Origin: Deltaproteobacteria bacterium
Lineage (GTDB): Bacteria; Desulfobacterota; Desulfarculia; Adiutricales; Adiutricaceae
NCBI GenBank assembly: GCA_031278475.1
Contig: JAITKK010000018.1
Location: 1-32,198 of the forward strand
Direction of reading: 5' to 3'
Length of the DNA: 32,198 nucleotides
Shown here piece after piece: positions 8,937-18,700 of this stretch; within the stretch, counting starts at the first letter, position 1; each line of letters begins with the position of its first letter. The notes under the pieces are model-generated. The model saw only the letters and a list, made by a program, of their open reading frames with translations. It was not told where the DNA came from and made no database searches. The position numbers were made by a program, and so were the translations under genes.

Positions 8937-10106
8937 GCCGCCCCAAGGCCCACCCAGGCCCGGGGCCTCCGCCTGCCGGCCGAAGGCTGCGATGCGAACA
9001 AGGGTAAATCGCCAAAAATGCCGCTCCCGCCTTGCTTAGGACGAAAAGCCGCCTTTAGGGGCGAAAAGAGATGGCGTTGCCCTCCCCAGGGCCCTTGGGG
9101 CCCAGGGGCCACCATCCGTGGATCGCTTTCTTTGGTGGATTGCCCTTGCATTGAGCTTACGTTCCGGGCTTTGTAGCTCAGTTCAGCATAGGATAACGGA
9201 CATTGCCCTTTATGTCAATCGCATTCTGAAATTTTTTTGGCAATGGGACCGTTTTTTTGGCCTAAGGGCCCCGTTAACAGGTGAAAAGTGGAGAAAAAGC
9301 CCACAAATGTGATAATTCCTGGAATGGCATCAATTAGGTGGGATAATTAGATTTTTGATAAGATTTAGTGGGTTGATACCCTTGCATTTGAGTGGCCATC
9401 CCTTGGATTTATTTGCAATAAATACTCTTGCTTGGGTTCTCTCAATTTTTATTGGCGAAAGGCTCGTGATATTCCCAAATCCTGCGTTTTAAGGACGGTT
9501 TCGGCATTTTTCCCCAACATTTCCCGCAATTTACCGCCAAAGCTTCCCGAAAAGCCCACTTTTTGGCCCTCCCGCTTTCAGCCGACCCACAAGGGCCCCT
9601 TGCCCAATCCTGCAAGCGCGCAAGGTTTTGCGGAAATGGGGATCATTTTGGCCAATGGGCCTTTCTTCAAGACGCTTAGCTTTATGGCCGAATATCTCGA
9701 AAAATCCCCTTTTTTTTCGATAACCCCCTGTCTTTTCGCATGAATTCGCGACCGCGTCATTGCGTCCATTGCGTTATCCCGCAAATGCGGGCCCTGGGTG
9801 TCGTTCGCGGGGCCTTTCAGGGGGCCTTCTGGTAAAACGCGCGGGGGCAAAATGCGATACGGTGCCAGGGCCGCTTTTCCCTTTGAATCGGGCTACGGGA
9901 AATTTAGGGGCGGTTTATGGGCGGGTTTTCGGAAATCTAGGGTAAATTTATGGGAAATTTATGTGAAATTTTGCTTCGATTGGGATGGGCGGCCAAATGG
10001 GAAATAGCCTAAAAAAATAAAATATGCCGAAAAATCATAGTGAAATTTTTACAACACTAAAGCCAGGCAGCGGGATATTCCAAAAATCGCCTGTCATCCT
10101 AATCCA

Positions 10107-10158
10107 GCCAACCGTGTCCGCCACCTGTGCCCGCCAACCGTGCCCGCCAACCGTGCCC
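10107..10158. repeat. 13-bp tandem repeat, four copies
   Basis: Four contiguous copies of GCCAACCGTGCCC (copy 1 has T for C at position 11; copy 2 reads GCCACCTGTGCCC). Non-coding, in the gap downstream of lnt. The array is too short and lacks spacers, so it is not a CRISPR. Confidence 0.85.
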
Positions 10159-10474
10159 ATGACACATTAGCCCAATGTTGGCGCGTCAAGTCGCAACGCG
10201 TTATGGGAAAATATCGCGCAAGTGACAAAACACAGCGTTTTGGCCGTTATTACGGCAGGCCTTTTTTGTGGAATGTGATATGTAATTGTGCCAATTAGGG
10301 ATGATTATGTGTTGGGTTATGGGTCCCGCCTTGCGGCGCCAAAAGGGCAAGGCTTGTACGGGTCCCAACATTAACTCGGCAAGTCAGGCCCTGTAAGGCA
10401 TCCCCTTTGGGAAAGGGCAAATGTCCTGACCCTTGGGAAGCTTTGTGGGAGGAGGCCCTTTGCTCCCAAGCATG

Positions 10475-12196
10475 TCAACCATCCTTCCCCTTGCGCCGCT
10501 TCCCTTTAGGGGCTTGGGTAAGATCATCCTCCCCTTGCCCCCCCGGAGGGGCCCCGGGGCCTTCGGCCCCGGGGCCCTTCCCGGCGAGCCTGCGGGCAAG
10601 CCTTCCCAGCGGCGGGACGGCCTTGAGGAGGATTGCGATCGTTGTAAGGATTGCGAACAACGGGGCCAGCAGGTAGCCGAACCTCACGTAGGGGGTGAGC
10701 TTCTGGCCCCTCGGCAGGGGGACCTGGTATATGAAAGCCTTGACCTCGTTTAGCGAGGAGCGCGCAAGTACCCTCCCGGAGGGGAGGATGACCCCGCTTA
10801 TGCCGTTGTTGGCGGCCCGCAACAGGGGCCTGCGGGTCTCGACGGCCCTCAGGATCGAGTGGGCGAAGTGCTGGTCCGGGGCGAAGCTGTCCCCGAACCA
10901 GGCGTCGTTGGTGGTCACCACCAGCAGGTCCGCCCCGGCCTCCGCGTTCAGGCGGGAAAGGTAGGGGAAGATGGACTCGAAGCAGATGATTATCCCCATG
11001 CTCACGCCCTCGTAGGCTATGGGGGCTATGCCCTCGCCCGGGGAAAAATTCCCCGCGGCGCCCAGGACCCCTTGGAGGAAGGGGGCTTTGAGGAAGGGCA
11101 TAGTGTCGGAGAAGGGCACGTACTCCCCGAAGGGCACCAGGTGCAGCTTGTCGTAATGCGGCCCCAGGCGCCTCCCGGGGTAGAGGAGCCAGGCCCGGTT
11201 GCGGGTGGAGCGGCCCAGGCCTTTGTCATAGGCCACGGCCGTGAGCCCCACCAGCATGGGTATCCTCAGATCCTCCAGGAGTCCCATCACCCACTCGCTC
11301 TCATAGGGATCGTTTCCGAAGACGAAGGGGGCGGCCGTCTCCGACCAGACCACCAGGAAGGGGTCGTAGGTGGAGGCCTGGCGCGCCAGTATCCCGTAGC
11401 GGGCGAGTATCTCGCCCCGGTATGCGGAGTCCCACTTGTAGTTCTGGTCCACGGATGCCTGCAGCACCGCGAAGTCCCTCGCCTGCGCCTCCTGGAGCCT
11501 CCCCTCCTGCCCCATATAGGCGGGAGCCCCATAGGCCAGAAGGACCATGACCACGGCAAGGGGCGCCGCGACCATGGGCAGCCACTCTTTTTTGCCCCTG
11601 CCCCGCAGCCACATGATGGCCGCAAGCCCCAGGGCGCAGCCGGAAAGGGCCACAAGGTAGCCCAGGCCGTAGGTGCCTATGAGATCCGCGACGCCCAGGA
11701 GCCTGGGGGCCGCCGCCAAGGAGCCCGCGATGGGCGTCCAGTTGAAGCCCGTGAACACCCAGTTCTTAAGCCAATCCAGGCCCGCCCAGTACAGGGCCGC
11801 CTTCAGGAGGAAGGGGAAGGGCCTTTGGAGCCAGTCGTGGCCCGCAAGAAGCCAGGCGAAGAGCCCCTGGTAGAGGCCCAGGAAGGCCGCGAGCAACAAA
11901 AGCACCAATGCCCCGCCCCAGGGCCCCAGGCCCCCGTAGCCGGACATGACGCCTGAGAGCCAGCTGAAGCTGGCAAGCCCCAGCGCAAGCCCGTATATCC
12001 AGCCGTAAAAAAGGGATCCCTTTCCGGCCCTTCCGTGGATGGCCAAGAGCAATGGCGCGAGGCATGCGAAGGACAGCGGGTAGAGCCCCACCCGCGGGTA
12101 GGCAAGGGCCTGGATGACCCCGCCCAGGCCCGCGAGCGGGAAGGCGACATAAGGCGGGAGCGGGAAAGGCGATTCTTTGGCTGGGGCTTCTTGCAT
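10475..12196 (-). CDS. lnt: Apolipoprotein N-acyltransferase
   Basis: 573 residues. Completes triacylated lipoproteins by moving an acyl chain from phospholipid to the N-terminal cysteine. An N-terminal membrane domain with about six helices (20-230) is followed by a periplasmic nitrilase-type domain (about 240-500) with the catalytic triad Glu286 (VVWSETAAP), Lys350 (PHYDKLHLVPFGEY) and Cys405 (IICFESIFPYLSR), then a last helix (about 506-526). An extra 45-residue tail (Gly/Pro-rich, ending KGKRRKGKDG) exceeds the usual family end. The DNA for this tail contains a 13-bp perfect GC hairpin at 10549-10577. The ATG at 12196 has no strong Shine-Dalgarno. lgt is encoded 3 kb away; lspA is not in the window. 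Confidence 0.95.
   Translation of the reverse strand: MQEAPAKESPFPLPPYVAFPLAGLGGVIQALAYPRVGLYPLSFACLAPLLLAIHGRAGKGSLFYGWIYGLALGLASFSWLSGVMSGYGGLGPWGGALVLLLLAAFLGLYQGLFAWLLAGHDWLQRPFPFLLKAALYWAGLDWLKNWVFTGFNWTPIAGSLAAAPRLLGVADLIGTYGLGYLVALSGCALGLAAIMWLRGRGKKEWLPMVAAPLAVVMVLLAYGAPAYMGQEGRLQEAQARDFAVLQASVDQNYKWDSAYRGEILARYGILARQASTYDPFLVVWSETAAPFVFGNDPYESEWVMGLLEDLRIPMLVGLTAVAYDKGLGRSTRNRAWLLYPGRRLGPHYDKLHLVPFGEYVPFSDTMPFLKAPFLQGVLGAAGNFSPGEGIAPIAYEGVSMGIIICFESIFPYLSRLNAEAGADLLVVTTNDAWFGDSFAPDQHFAHSILRAVETRRPLLRAANNGISGVILPSGRVLARSSLNEVKAFIYQVPLPRGQKLTPYVRFGYLLAPLFAILTTIAILLKAVPPLGRLARRLAGKGPGAEGPGAPPGGQGEDDLTQAPKGKRRKGKDG
10549..10577. repeat. GC hairpin inside the lnt 3' end
   Basis: Perfect 13-bp stem (GGGCCCCGGGGCC / GGCCCCGGGGCCC) with a TTC loop, located within the low-complexity tail codons of lnt (encoding GPGAEGPGAP). 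It looks like a gene-end palindrome that has been absorbed into the coding frame, possibly extending the protein. Confidence 0.6.
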
Positions 12197-12392
12197 GTGT
12201 CTTTCGAGATGCGCGGCTTCATGGCTGCGCCATGCTTGCGGCCTTGCGGCGGGTATCGGGCTTGGAAGGCCGGGAACTCGGGCGGCAAGGGCCGGACGGC
12301 GAAAGCTTGTGGGAAGTCGCGTGGCATTGGCACAAAAGCGGGATTATGGCATGCGGCCATGGTATGGCATGCCTTCATATTATATATAGTGT
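12197..12392. other. Gap between the oleA-like gene and lnt
   Basis: 196 bp with a 6-bp hairpin CATGGC TGC GCCATG (12221-12235), two copies of ATGGCATGC (about 12347-12371), and an AT run ATTATATATAG just downstream of the oleA-like stop. No gene or clear promoter seen. Confidence 0.4.
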
Positions 12393-13463
12393 CTAGGCCC
12401 CGCCTTGGAAAGACACCCGGCCCTTGAAGCCCTCCGGCACCCACAGCTCCAGCATGGAGCAGGCGAGCCCGGAGCCGATGCCCATGAGGGCCACCCTTGA
12501 GCCGGGCCTTATGAGCCCTTGCTCGAAGGCGAGATCGAAGGCGAAGGGGATGGCGACCGGGCCCATGTTGCCGTACTGGGGGTAGGTCTTGAGGATGCGC
12601 TCCCAGGGGATGCCCAGGGCCTCGGAGAAGCGCCTGGTGTTGGCCTCGCTAACCTGGTGGCTGATTACCAGATCGAAGTATTTGGGTTCCCAGCCAAAAT
12701 CAAGCCTCCCTTCCTCGAAGGTCCTGGCCGCCAGGGCGACCCCCTTCTCAAGGAGCTTGGCCGGATCGGTCCACATGCCGCTCTCGTCGCCCCGGCACAA
12801 ATCGTTGGATGCGGGATCGGTCAGGGACGCCATGGCGACCATCCTCGGGGAGTGGGGGTATCTCTCGGCCTTCCCCACCAGCATGGCGGCCCCGCCGGAG
12901 CCCAGGGTAAGGGTCGCGAAGTGCCCGAAGAAGCCCTGGAGCGTAACCCCCGGCCCCAGAAGTGCCCTTACCGTGCTGGTAAGGACCCTTCTCGCGTTCT
13001 CGCCAGCTACCACAAGGGCATGGTCGATGATCCCGTTTTCCAGCTGCAACGCAGATAGCGCCAGCCCGTCCAGGAAGCCCAGGCAGGCCGAGCCCAAATC
13101 CAGGCTCTGGGCCCTTGGGCCGAGCCCAAGGGCCGCCTGTATGACGGAGGCGGTGGAGGGCTCTAGGAAGTCGCGGCCCACGGACGTGGAGTAGAGCAAG
13201 TCGATTTCAAGGGGGGAAAGCCCGGACCCCTCCATGAGCCTTCCCGCCGCGAGTATGGCCCCCCGGCTGGGGGGCGAATCCCCTGGGTAGAGATCCCTCG
13301 AGCCTATGCCCGTCATCCTGGGAATGGTCCCCAAGGGGACCCTTATCCTCTCGTAAAGGGGCGCGAGGGTGGATTCCAGGGCACCGGTGCTAAGGCTCTC
13401 CGGGCCCTCGTCCCGGGCCCAGGCGAGGATGGCGCTGTTCTCGAAGCGGGCTTGCCTGCGCAT
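12393..13463 (-). CDS. OleA-like thiolase-fold condensing enzyme (KAS III superfamily)
   Basis: 356 residues with the KAS III/thiolase fold. Catalytic residues: Cys127 (LGSACLGFLDG), His269 (VISHQVSEANTRRF), Asn299 (YGNMGPVAIPFAF) and Glu101 (RDFLEPSTAS). From memory of Xanthomonas OleA (Glu117, Cys143, His285, Asn315), all four are offset by exactly 16 residues with identical spacing; FabH has a shorter Cys-His distance. OleA condenses two long-chain acyl-CoAs head to head to a beta-keto acid, the first step to long olefins or ketones. No oleB, oleC or oleD is adjacent, so the product fate is open. The gene lies between lnt and divergent pyk; its ATG has no clear Shine-Dalgarno. Alternative: another KAS III with different acyl specificity. 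Confidence 0.82.
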   Translation of the reverse strand: MRRQARFENSAILAWARDEGPESLSTGALESTLAPLYERIRVPLGTIPRMTGIGSRDLYPGDSPPSRGAILAAGRLMEGSGLSPLEIDLLYSTSVGRDFLEPSTASVIQAALGLGPRAQSLDLGSACLGFLDGLALSALQLENGIIDHALVVAGENARRVLTSTVRALLGPGVTLQGFFGHFATLTLGSGGAAMLVGKAERYPHSPRMVAMASLTDPASNDLCRGDESGMWTDPAKLLEKGVALAARTFEEGRLDFGWEPKYFDLVISHQVSEANTRRFSEALGIPWERILKTYPQYGNMGPVAIPFAFDLAFEQGLIRPGSRVALMGIGSGLACSMLELWVPEGFKGRVSFQGGA

Positions 13464-13668
13464 GGTGATTTTTAAAGTTTCATCTTTTGTGATACGCTAC
13501 ATTGGGAAGCCGGGCGGGGCCTTCGCCGCCCCGGCCGGCAAGGCTCCCCTCCGCCCATCGCCAGGGCCAAGGGCCCAGGACAGCCACAAAATATAGTCCA
13601 TATAAAACAACAAATGCGCGCATCTTGGGCCAGGCCCGATGCCACGCCAAAAAACCCAAGGAACGATT

Positions 13669-15105
13669 ATGACTGAAGCCTCTTTCCCGCGCAAGACCAA
13701 AATAGTAGCGACGCTGGGGCCGGCCTCATCCTCCAGGGAGGTCCTGAGCCACATGATAGACGCCGGGCTCAACGTCGCCAGGCTCAATTTCTCACACGGG
13801 GACCACGAGAGCCACCGGGCCGTCATCAAGATACTCAGGGAGCTTTCCGCGGAGAAGGGTCGCGACGTGGGGATCCTCCAGGATCTCTCCGGGCCCAAGA
13901 TCCGCCTGGGGGCCATCTCCGAGAGGAGGTTGGAAACCGGCGACAAGATCCGCCTCGTCGTGGGCCAGGGCGACACCCCTCCCGAGGTGCTCTCCGTGAA
14001 CTACGAGTTCCTGACCGACGACGTGGAGGTCGGGAGCCGCATCCTCCTGGCCGACGGGCGCATGGAGCTTAAGATCCTGGGCAAGGACAAGGACGGCCTG
14101 GACGCCGAGGTGCTGACGGGCGGCGACATCAGCGCCCACAAGGGGGTGAACCTCCCGGACAGCAACCTGCGGGTCAGGGCCTTCACCGAGAAGGACAAGC
14201 TGGACCTCACCACGGGCCTGGACGCCGGTGTGGACTTCGTGGCCATGAGCTTCGTGCGGCACGAGGACGACCTCAAGCCCGTCCGCGAGATGATAAACCG
14301 CTCGGTAAGCCCGCCCCTGCTTATAGCAAAGATCGAGAAGCCCCAGGCCCTCACAAGGGTCCCGCAGATCCTGGACGTGGCCGACGGGCTCATGGTCGCG
14401 AGAGGCGACTTGGGCGTGGAGATGGCCCTGGAGGATGTCCCGCACATACAGAAGATGCTGATAGCGAGCGCCCGCCGCCGCGGCAAGGTGGTCATCACCG
14501 CGACCCAGATGCTGGCATCCATGGTGTCCAGCCCCAGGCCCACAAGGGCCGAGGTGACAGACGTGGCCAACGCGATACTTGACGGCACCGGGGCGGTGAT
14601 GCTCTCGGACGAGACGGCCGTTGGCCAGTACCCCGTGGAGGCGGTCGCGATACTGGACAGGGTCGCCAAGGCGACCGAGCCCAACATCGAGATGGACAAG
14701 TTCCTGAACGAGGAAATGGACCCAAGGCTCGACCCGATGGGCGCGAGCATTACCCATGCGGTCTCCATCCTTGCGAAGGAGCGCAACGCCAAGGCCATAG
14801 TCGCCATCACCCAGACCGGCTCGACGGCGAGGCTGGTGTCCCACTTCAGGCAGCAGGTGCCCATAGTGGGCATGACCTCCTCCCAGACCACCTACAGGCA
14901 GCTGACCATATCCTGGGGCGTGACCCCGGCCATGGCCCCTGCCTGCGACTCCATCATGCTTCTGGAGCAGCTGGCGTCCGAGTTCCTCGTGAAGAACGGC
15001 ATCGCCAAGAAGGGCGACGTGGTCTTCCTCACCTGCGGGCTGCCCCTGCAGAGGAGCGGCACCACCAACCTCATCAAGCTTTTGGACATCGGGGAGTCAT
15101 CCTAA
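13669..15105 (+). CDS. pyk: Pyruvate kinase
   Basis: 478 residues. Converts phosphoenolpyruvate and ADP to pyruvate and ATP, the last step of glycolysis. Visible: N-terminal KTKIVATLGPAS, substrate loop ARLNFSHGDHESH (Arg38), active-site LLIAKIEKPQAL (Lys221, Glu223), MVARGDLGVE (243-251, metal and phosphate binding), ITATQMLASM (276-285), and the C-terminal allosteric domain (from about 350). The length is typical of bacterial Pyk. AAGGA seven bases before the ATG at 13669 fixes the start; an upstream ATG at 13639 lacks one and adds ten atypical residues. Divergent from the oleA-like gene across 205 bp. Confidence 0.97.
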   Translation: MTEASFPRKTKIVATLGPASSSREVLSHMIDAGLNVARLNFSHGDHESHRAVIKILRELSAEKGRDVGILQDLSGPKIRLGAISERRLETGDKIRLVVGQGDTPPEVLSVNYEFLTDDVEVGSRILLADGRMELKILGKDKDGLDAEVLTGGDISAHKGVNLPDSNLRVRAFTEKDKLDLTTGLDAGVDFVAMSFVRHEDDLKPVREMINRSVSPPLLIAKIEKPQALTRVPQILDVADGLMVARGDLGVEMALEDVPHIQKMLIASARRRGKVVITATQMLASMVSSPRPTRAEVTDVANAILDGTGAVMLSDETAVGQYPVEAVAILDRVAKATEPNIEMDKFLNEEMDPRLDPMGASITHAVSILAKERNAKAIVAITQTGSTARLVSHFRQQVPIVGMTSSQTTYRQLTISWGVTPAMAPACDSIMLLEQLASEFLVKNGIAKKGDVVFLTCGLPLQRSGTTNLIKLLDIGESS

Positions 15106-15132
15106 GGCCCTAAGGCCATAAGGACATCGCTC

Positions 15133-15438
15133 CGCCCCATGGGGCGTTGCGGGATCCTTCCAGGCCTTATGCTGTTTCCCTAATATTTCGCGTAACGATC
15201 CCCTATCAGGCATGACAAAGCCAAGCTCATGGATCGTCCGTTCCCAGGCTCTGCCATTGGTTTAGCCCCAATGGCTTAGCCTCAAAGGCTAAACGTAAGG
15301 TTCGGGGCCATCGGGTGAACCCCGCGGCCCCAAGGCTAAGGGCCTGCCCGCCCGTGCCTGTCGGCACGGGCGGGGAATGGCCCGGAAGGATCCCCCCGGC
15401 ACAAGCCGCGCAATGCGGCGGGCCCCATGGCCCGCCGC
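15133..15438. repeat. Hairpin cascade downstream of pyk
   Basis: Six inverted repeats in 306 bp: 15133-15146 (palindrome CGCCCCATGGGGCG), 15253-15275 (GCCATTGG/CCAATGGC), 15276-15292 (TTAGCCT/AGGCTAA), 15304-15331 (GGGGCC/GGCCCC with an inner CGGG/CCCG), 15347-15374 (12-bp stem CCCGCCCGTGCC, loop TGTC) and 15415-15438 (10-bp stem GCGGCGGGCC, loop CCAT). No poly-T tails. It could be the pyk 3' end, a structured RNA, or a cluster of palindromic elements. No coding frame fits. The rest of the 15106-15706 gap shows only the start signals of the next gene. Confidence 0.65.
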
Positions 15439-15706
15439 GTGGGCCAGGCCTGCCACTTAGGCGGGATCTTCTTGGCTGGGGCAGAGGAAAGGGGCGGCAT
15501 AGCGGCAAAGGACAGGGGCAGGGGACAAGGAAGCTTTCCCCGACACAGCATATATTGATAAAGGGAGGGCGGCCAACAGCCCATGGGTGGCCTAAAGTCA
15601 CTGAGGCCGCCATCCGATAAGACAAGTGGATGATTGGGTTTACGGGGAAGGGATCCGCCTATCCCCAACCCAAGACGAGCGCAGCCCGAAAGGCCAGGGG
15701 TTTTCC

Positions 15707-18700
15707 ATGTCAGGAACCAAGAAAGTGTCGCAGGTCGTGGTGAAGGTGCCCTGCCCGGATCGTTTGATAGAGGTCAGGGTCACCCCGCCGGACAGCCAGC
15801 TGGACGTGCGCATCCTCAACGAGGGCGACACCCTGGAGGTCAAGATCCTGCCCCGCGGCAAACACGTCGAGGTCAAGGTCAACCCCGTGGAGGACACAGA
15901 CGATCTGATAAAGGACAGGACCCGGCTTCCCGGTGAGGGTGAGCCCGCGGAAGGCCAGGATGAGGAACCCGGGCCAATAGAGGCGGTATCCGTCATACCG
16001 CCGGTAACCGGCAAGACATTTTTGGGTGTGGAGGTCCACGAGCTTCAGGTGGCGGATCTCAGCAAGCTGGACGCCTCCGACACCGCCTTCAGGGAAACCA
16101 CCGGCGAGGAACCCATCCAGCCATCCTTGGGATCCTACCAGCCAGAGGGCCAGGACAAGGATTCCGTGGCGCTCTACGAGAAGGATTCCTCCTTCCCGAT
16201 GTACCAGGCGCCTTTCGCGGACGAGGCCGACAGGGAACCCGTTCCCGCTTTCGGCGAGTTCCCGCCCCAAGGGCCCGGGGGCGAGGCCCTGGCCCCGGAC
16301 GGCGGCGAGCTGGGGGGCGACGACTACGAGGTGCTCCCGGCGCAGCCCTTGGAGGGCATCATTGGGGATGGCACGGACCTTGGCAGCATCGCGGCAGGCG
16401 AGGTGCTGGCCCTTGGCGGTAACAGCCTGGAGGAGGCCATTGACCATTTGGGTAAAGGGGTGTCCCCACAGCCGGAGCCTCAGCCCGAAGCCGTCGAGGA
16501 GCCCCCGCCCGATGCCGTAATCGTCGAAAGCCCCGATGCCGTTAGTGCCCCGGATGGCTCTGAGCCTGATTTGTCCGCCCCGGATGGCCCCGCGCCTGAT
16601 TTGTCCGCCCCGGATGGCCCCGCGCCTGATTTGTCCGCCCCGGATGACCCCGCGCCTGATTTGTCCGCCTCGGATGGCCCTGCGCCTGATTTGTCTTCCC
16701 CGGAGGGCCCTTCCCCGGAAGACGTGGGCATTGGACCTTCCGGGCAGATGTCCTTCGACGCGAAAACCATACAGGAGGCCAACGCCCTTCTGGAAAAGAT
16801 CGGGCAGCCGCCGGTTGACGCTTCCTTGATGACATTTTCCGAAGAGGATGCCCCTTCCGGGGATGACGTGGCGGCCGATTTCGAATCCGGCCCTTACGGG
16901 GAAGGCCAGGCTGCCCCGGGAGACCCGGACAGCTCAGCCGATGGGGTCCCATTGGGCGCGGGCGATCCTATGGCATTCGATGAGGAAACCATACGGGAGG
17001 CAAACGCCCTTCTGGAAAAGATTGGCCAGCCGCCGGTTGATGCCTCACTTGTTGGTGGCGTAACGGATGCCGCGGCCGGCGACACGCCAGAAGGCCAAGG
17101 TGCCGCCGAGGCGAAAGACGCGGCTGTTGCCGTTCCTGTGGAAAGCCTTGCAGGCGAGGGTGCGAACGGCGTCGGGCTTGGCGCGGGTTCCCCCATGGCG
17201 TTCGATGAGAAAACCATAGAGGAGGCCAACGCCCTTCTGGAGCAGTTGGGGGCGCCCCCGGTGGACGTCGCACAGGCCAACCTAAGTGCCTCCGGAGGGA
17301 CAGGGGACCCTGAGCCAGGAAAGGAGCTTCTTAAGGATACCCACGGCGACATGGCCGAGCTCGCGAACGTGAGCGAGAGCAACCCAAAGACAACAGACGG
17401 CGCCCCTGATACCCTAAAAGAGCTGGCGGAGAACGCCCAGGCCTTGGATGTGGGCGGCGAAGGGCCTCCAGCCTCTTCCACGCACCCAGTCGATCCCAAG
17501 GCCTTGGAGAACGCTAACAAGCTTCTGGAGGACATGGGCAAAGCCCCGTTGGATCCGTCTTCGCTTAAATCCGAAGAGGAGCTTGAGAGGATAATCGAGG
17601 AGAGCATCCCGGACAGCCAGTCGGACATCCAGGAACTAGCCGATGGCGAATCCTTCAACGGAGAAGCCACTGACGATGTAGTCGCCTTCAGGGACATGAT
17701 GGAAAAGGCCAAGGGGCTCGAGAAGGGCGTTAAGGTTGTTGAGATCCCGGAAAACCCGGAGCCTTCCGACATCCTCGGCCTTGACATGACGGGCCCGGGG
17801 GATCCCTGGTCAGGCAATGGGGATGACCCAGACCCTGTCGCATCCGCCATGGCAGGCCTGATAGCACAGGAAGAGCTAAACGCCCAAGAGGAGAAAGAGC
17901 CCAAAGAGGCAAAGAAGGAAGACCCGGAAGGGCAAAAAAAAAATCCTGACAAAGCCGGAAACGGGCAAGGGGACCCCTTAGACGAAGGGACGCCCCAGGA
18001 TCCAGGGCCCGATGGGCAACTGGAAGGCGAAGACGAGCTCGACAGCGTAACGGAATCGCTTACCGGGGACGATCTCAGAGACGAGTCCGGTCCCGACCAA
18101 GAACCCTCTTCGGATGGGACAGAGCCCCTCCCGGAAGACGATCCCGCCGCGGACGAAAGCCAGAAGGCAACGGACGCATCCGACTCAGCCGAAAGCCCGG
18201 ATAACACGGATAACCCAGGTAACCCAGAACCCACTGGCTCCGGCTGGTCACTTGAGTCCGGGCTTTTGGGCGCGGGTGCCCTGGCATTGGCAGGGTCCAT
18301 GGCAGCCCCGGAGCAAGCCTTGGCATCCCCTGCTATGGATGCGGTGTCCCAAGCCCAGCCTGACATCCCAGAAGATGCCGACCTTGGCTCGGAGGAGCCT
18401 GCCTTCCAGGTGGAAAGCGTCGCAGCCGATGCCAATCCCCCCGAGGCCGATGCCGATGCTGATTCCCCAATAGTTTCGGAAGACAGCCCCGAAACACTGG
18501 AAGCCCAAGCAGGGCTTGGGTCCCAAGCCGAACCAGAGGCCGAGCCAGAACCCGAGCATCCGGGTTTTGAGGTGGAAAGTGTAGCAATTGATGCTAATCC
18601 ACCAGAAGCTAAGGCCGAGGCTGAGGCCGAAGCCGAGGCCGATGCCCCGTTAGCTGCGGAAGACACACCCGAAACGCTGGATGCCCAAGCAGGGCTTGGG

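Larger units (their letters stand above)
8697..10474. other. 1.8-kb gap without credible genes
   Basis: Between the ompA-like start and the lnt end. 8760-9170 is GC-rich; 9180-10060 is AT-rich with recurring GATAATT- and GGGAAATTTATG-like words (for example 9900-9970). No reading frame shows protein-like composition together with a ribosome site. It holds a short GC hairpin (8918-8936) and a 13-bp tandem repeat (10107-10158). The ompA-like promoter must lie near 8715-8800, but no clear -35/-10 pair was seen. Confidence 0.5.

Noticed and set aside
9167-9215. tRNA-like start (GGGCTTTGTAGCTCAG)
   Set aside because: Only the first 16 or so bases resemble a tRNA acceptor and D-arm. No anticodon arm, T-arm (GGTTCGAATCC type) or matching 3' acceptor follows.
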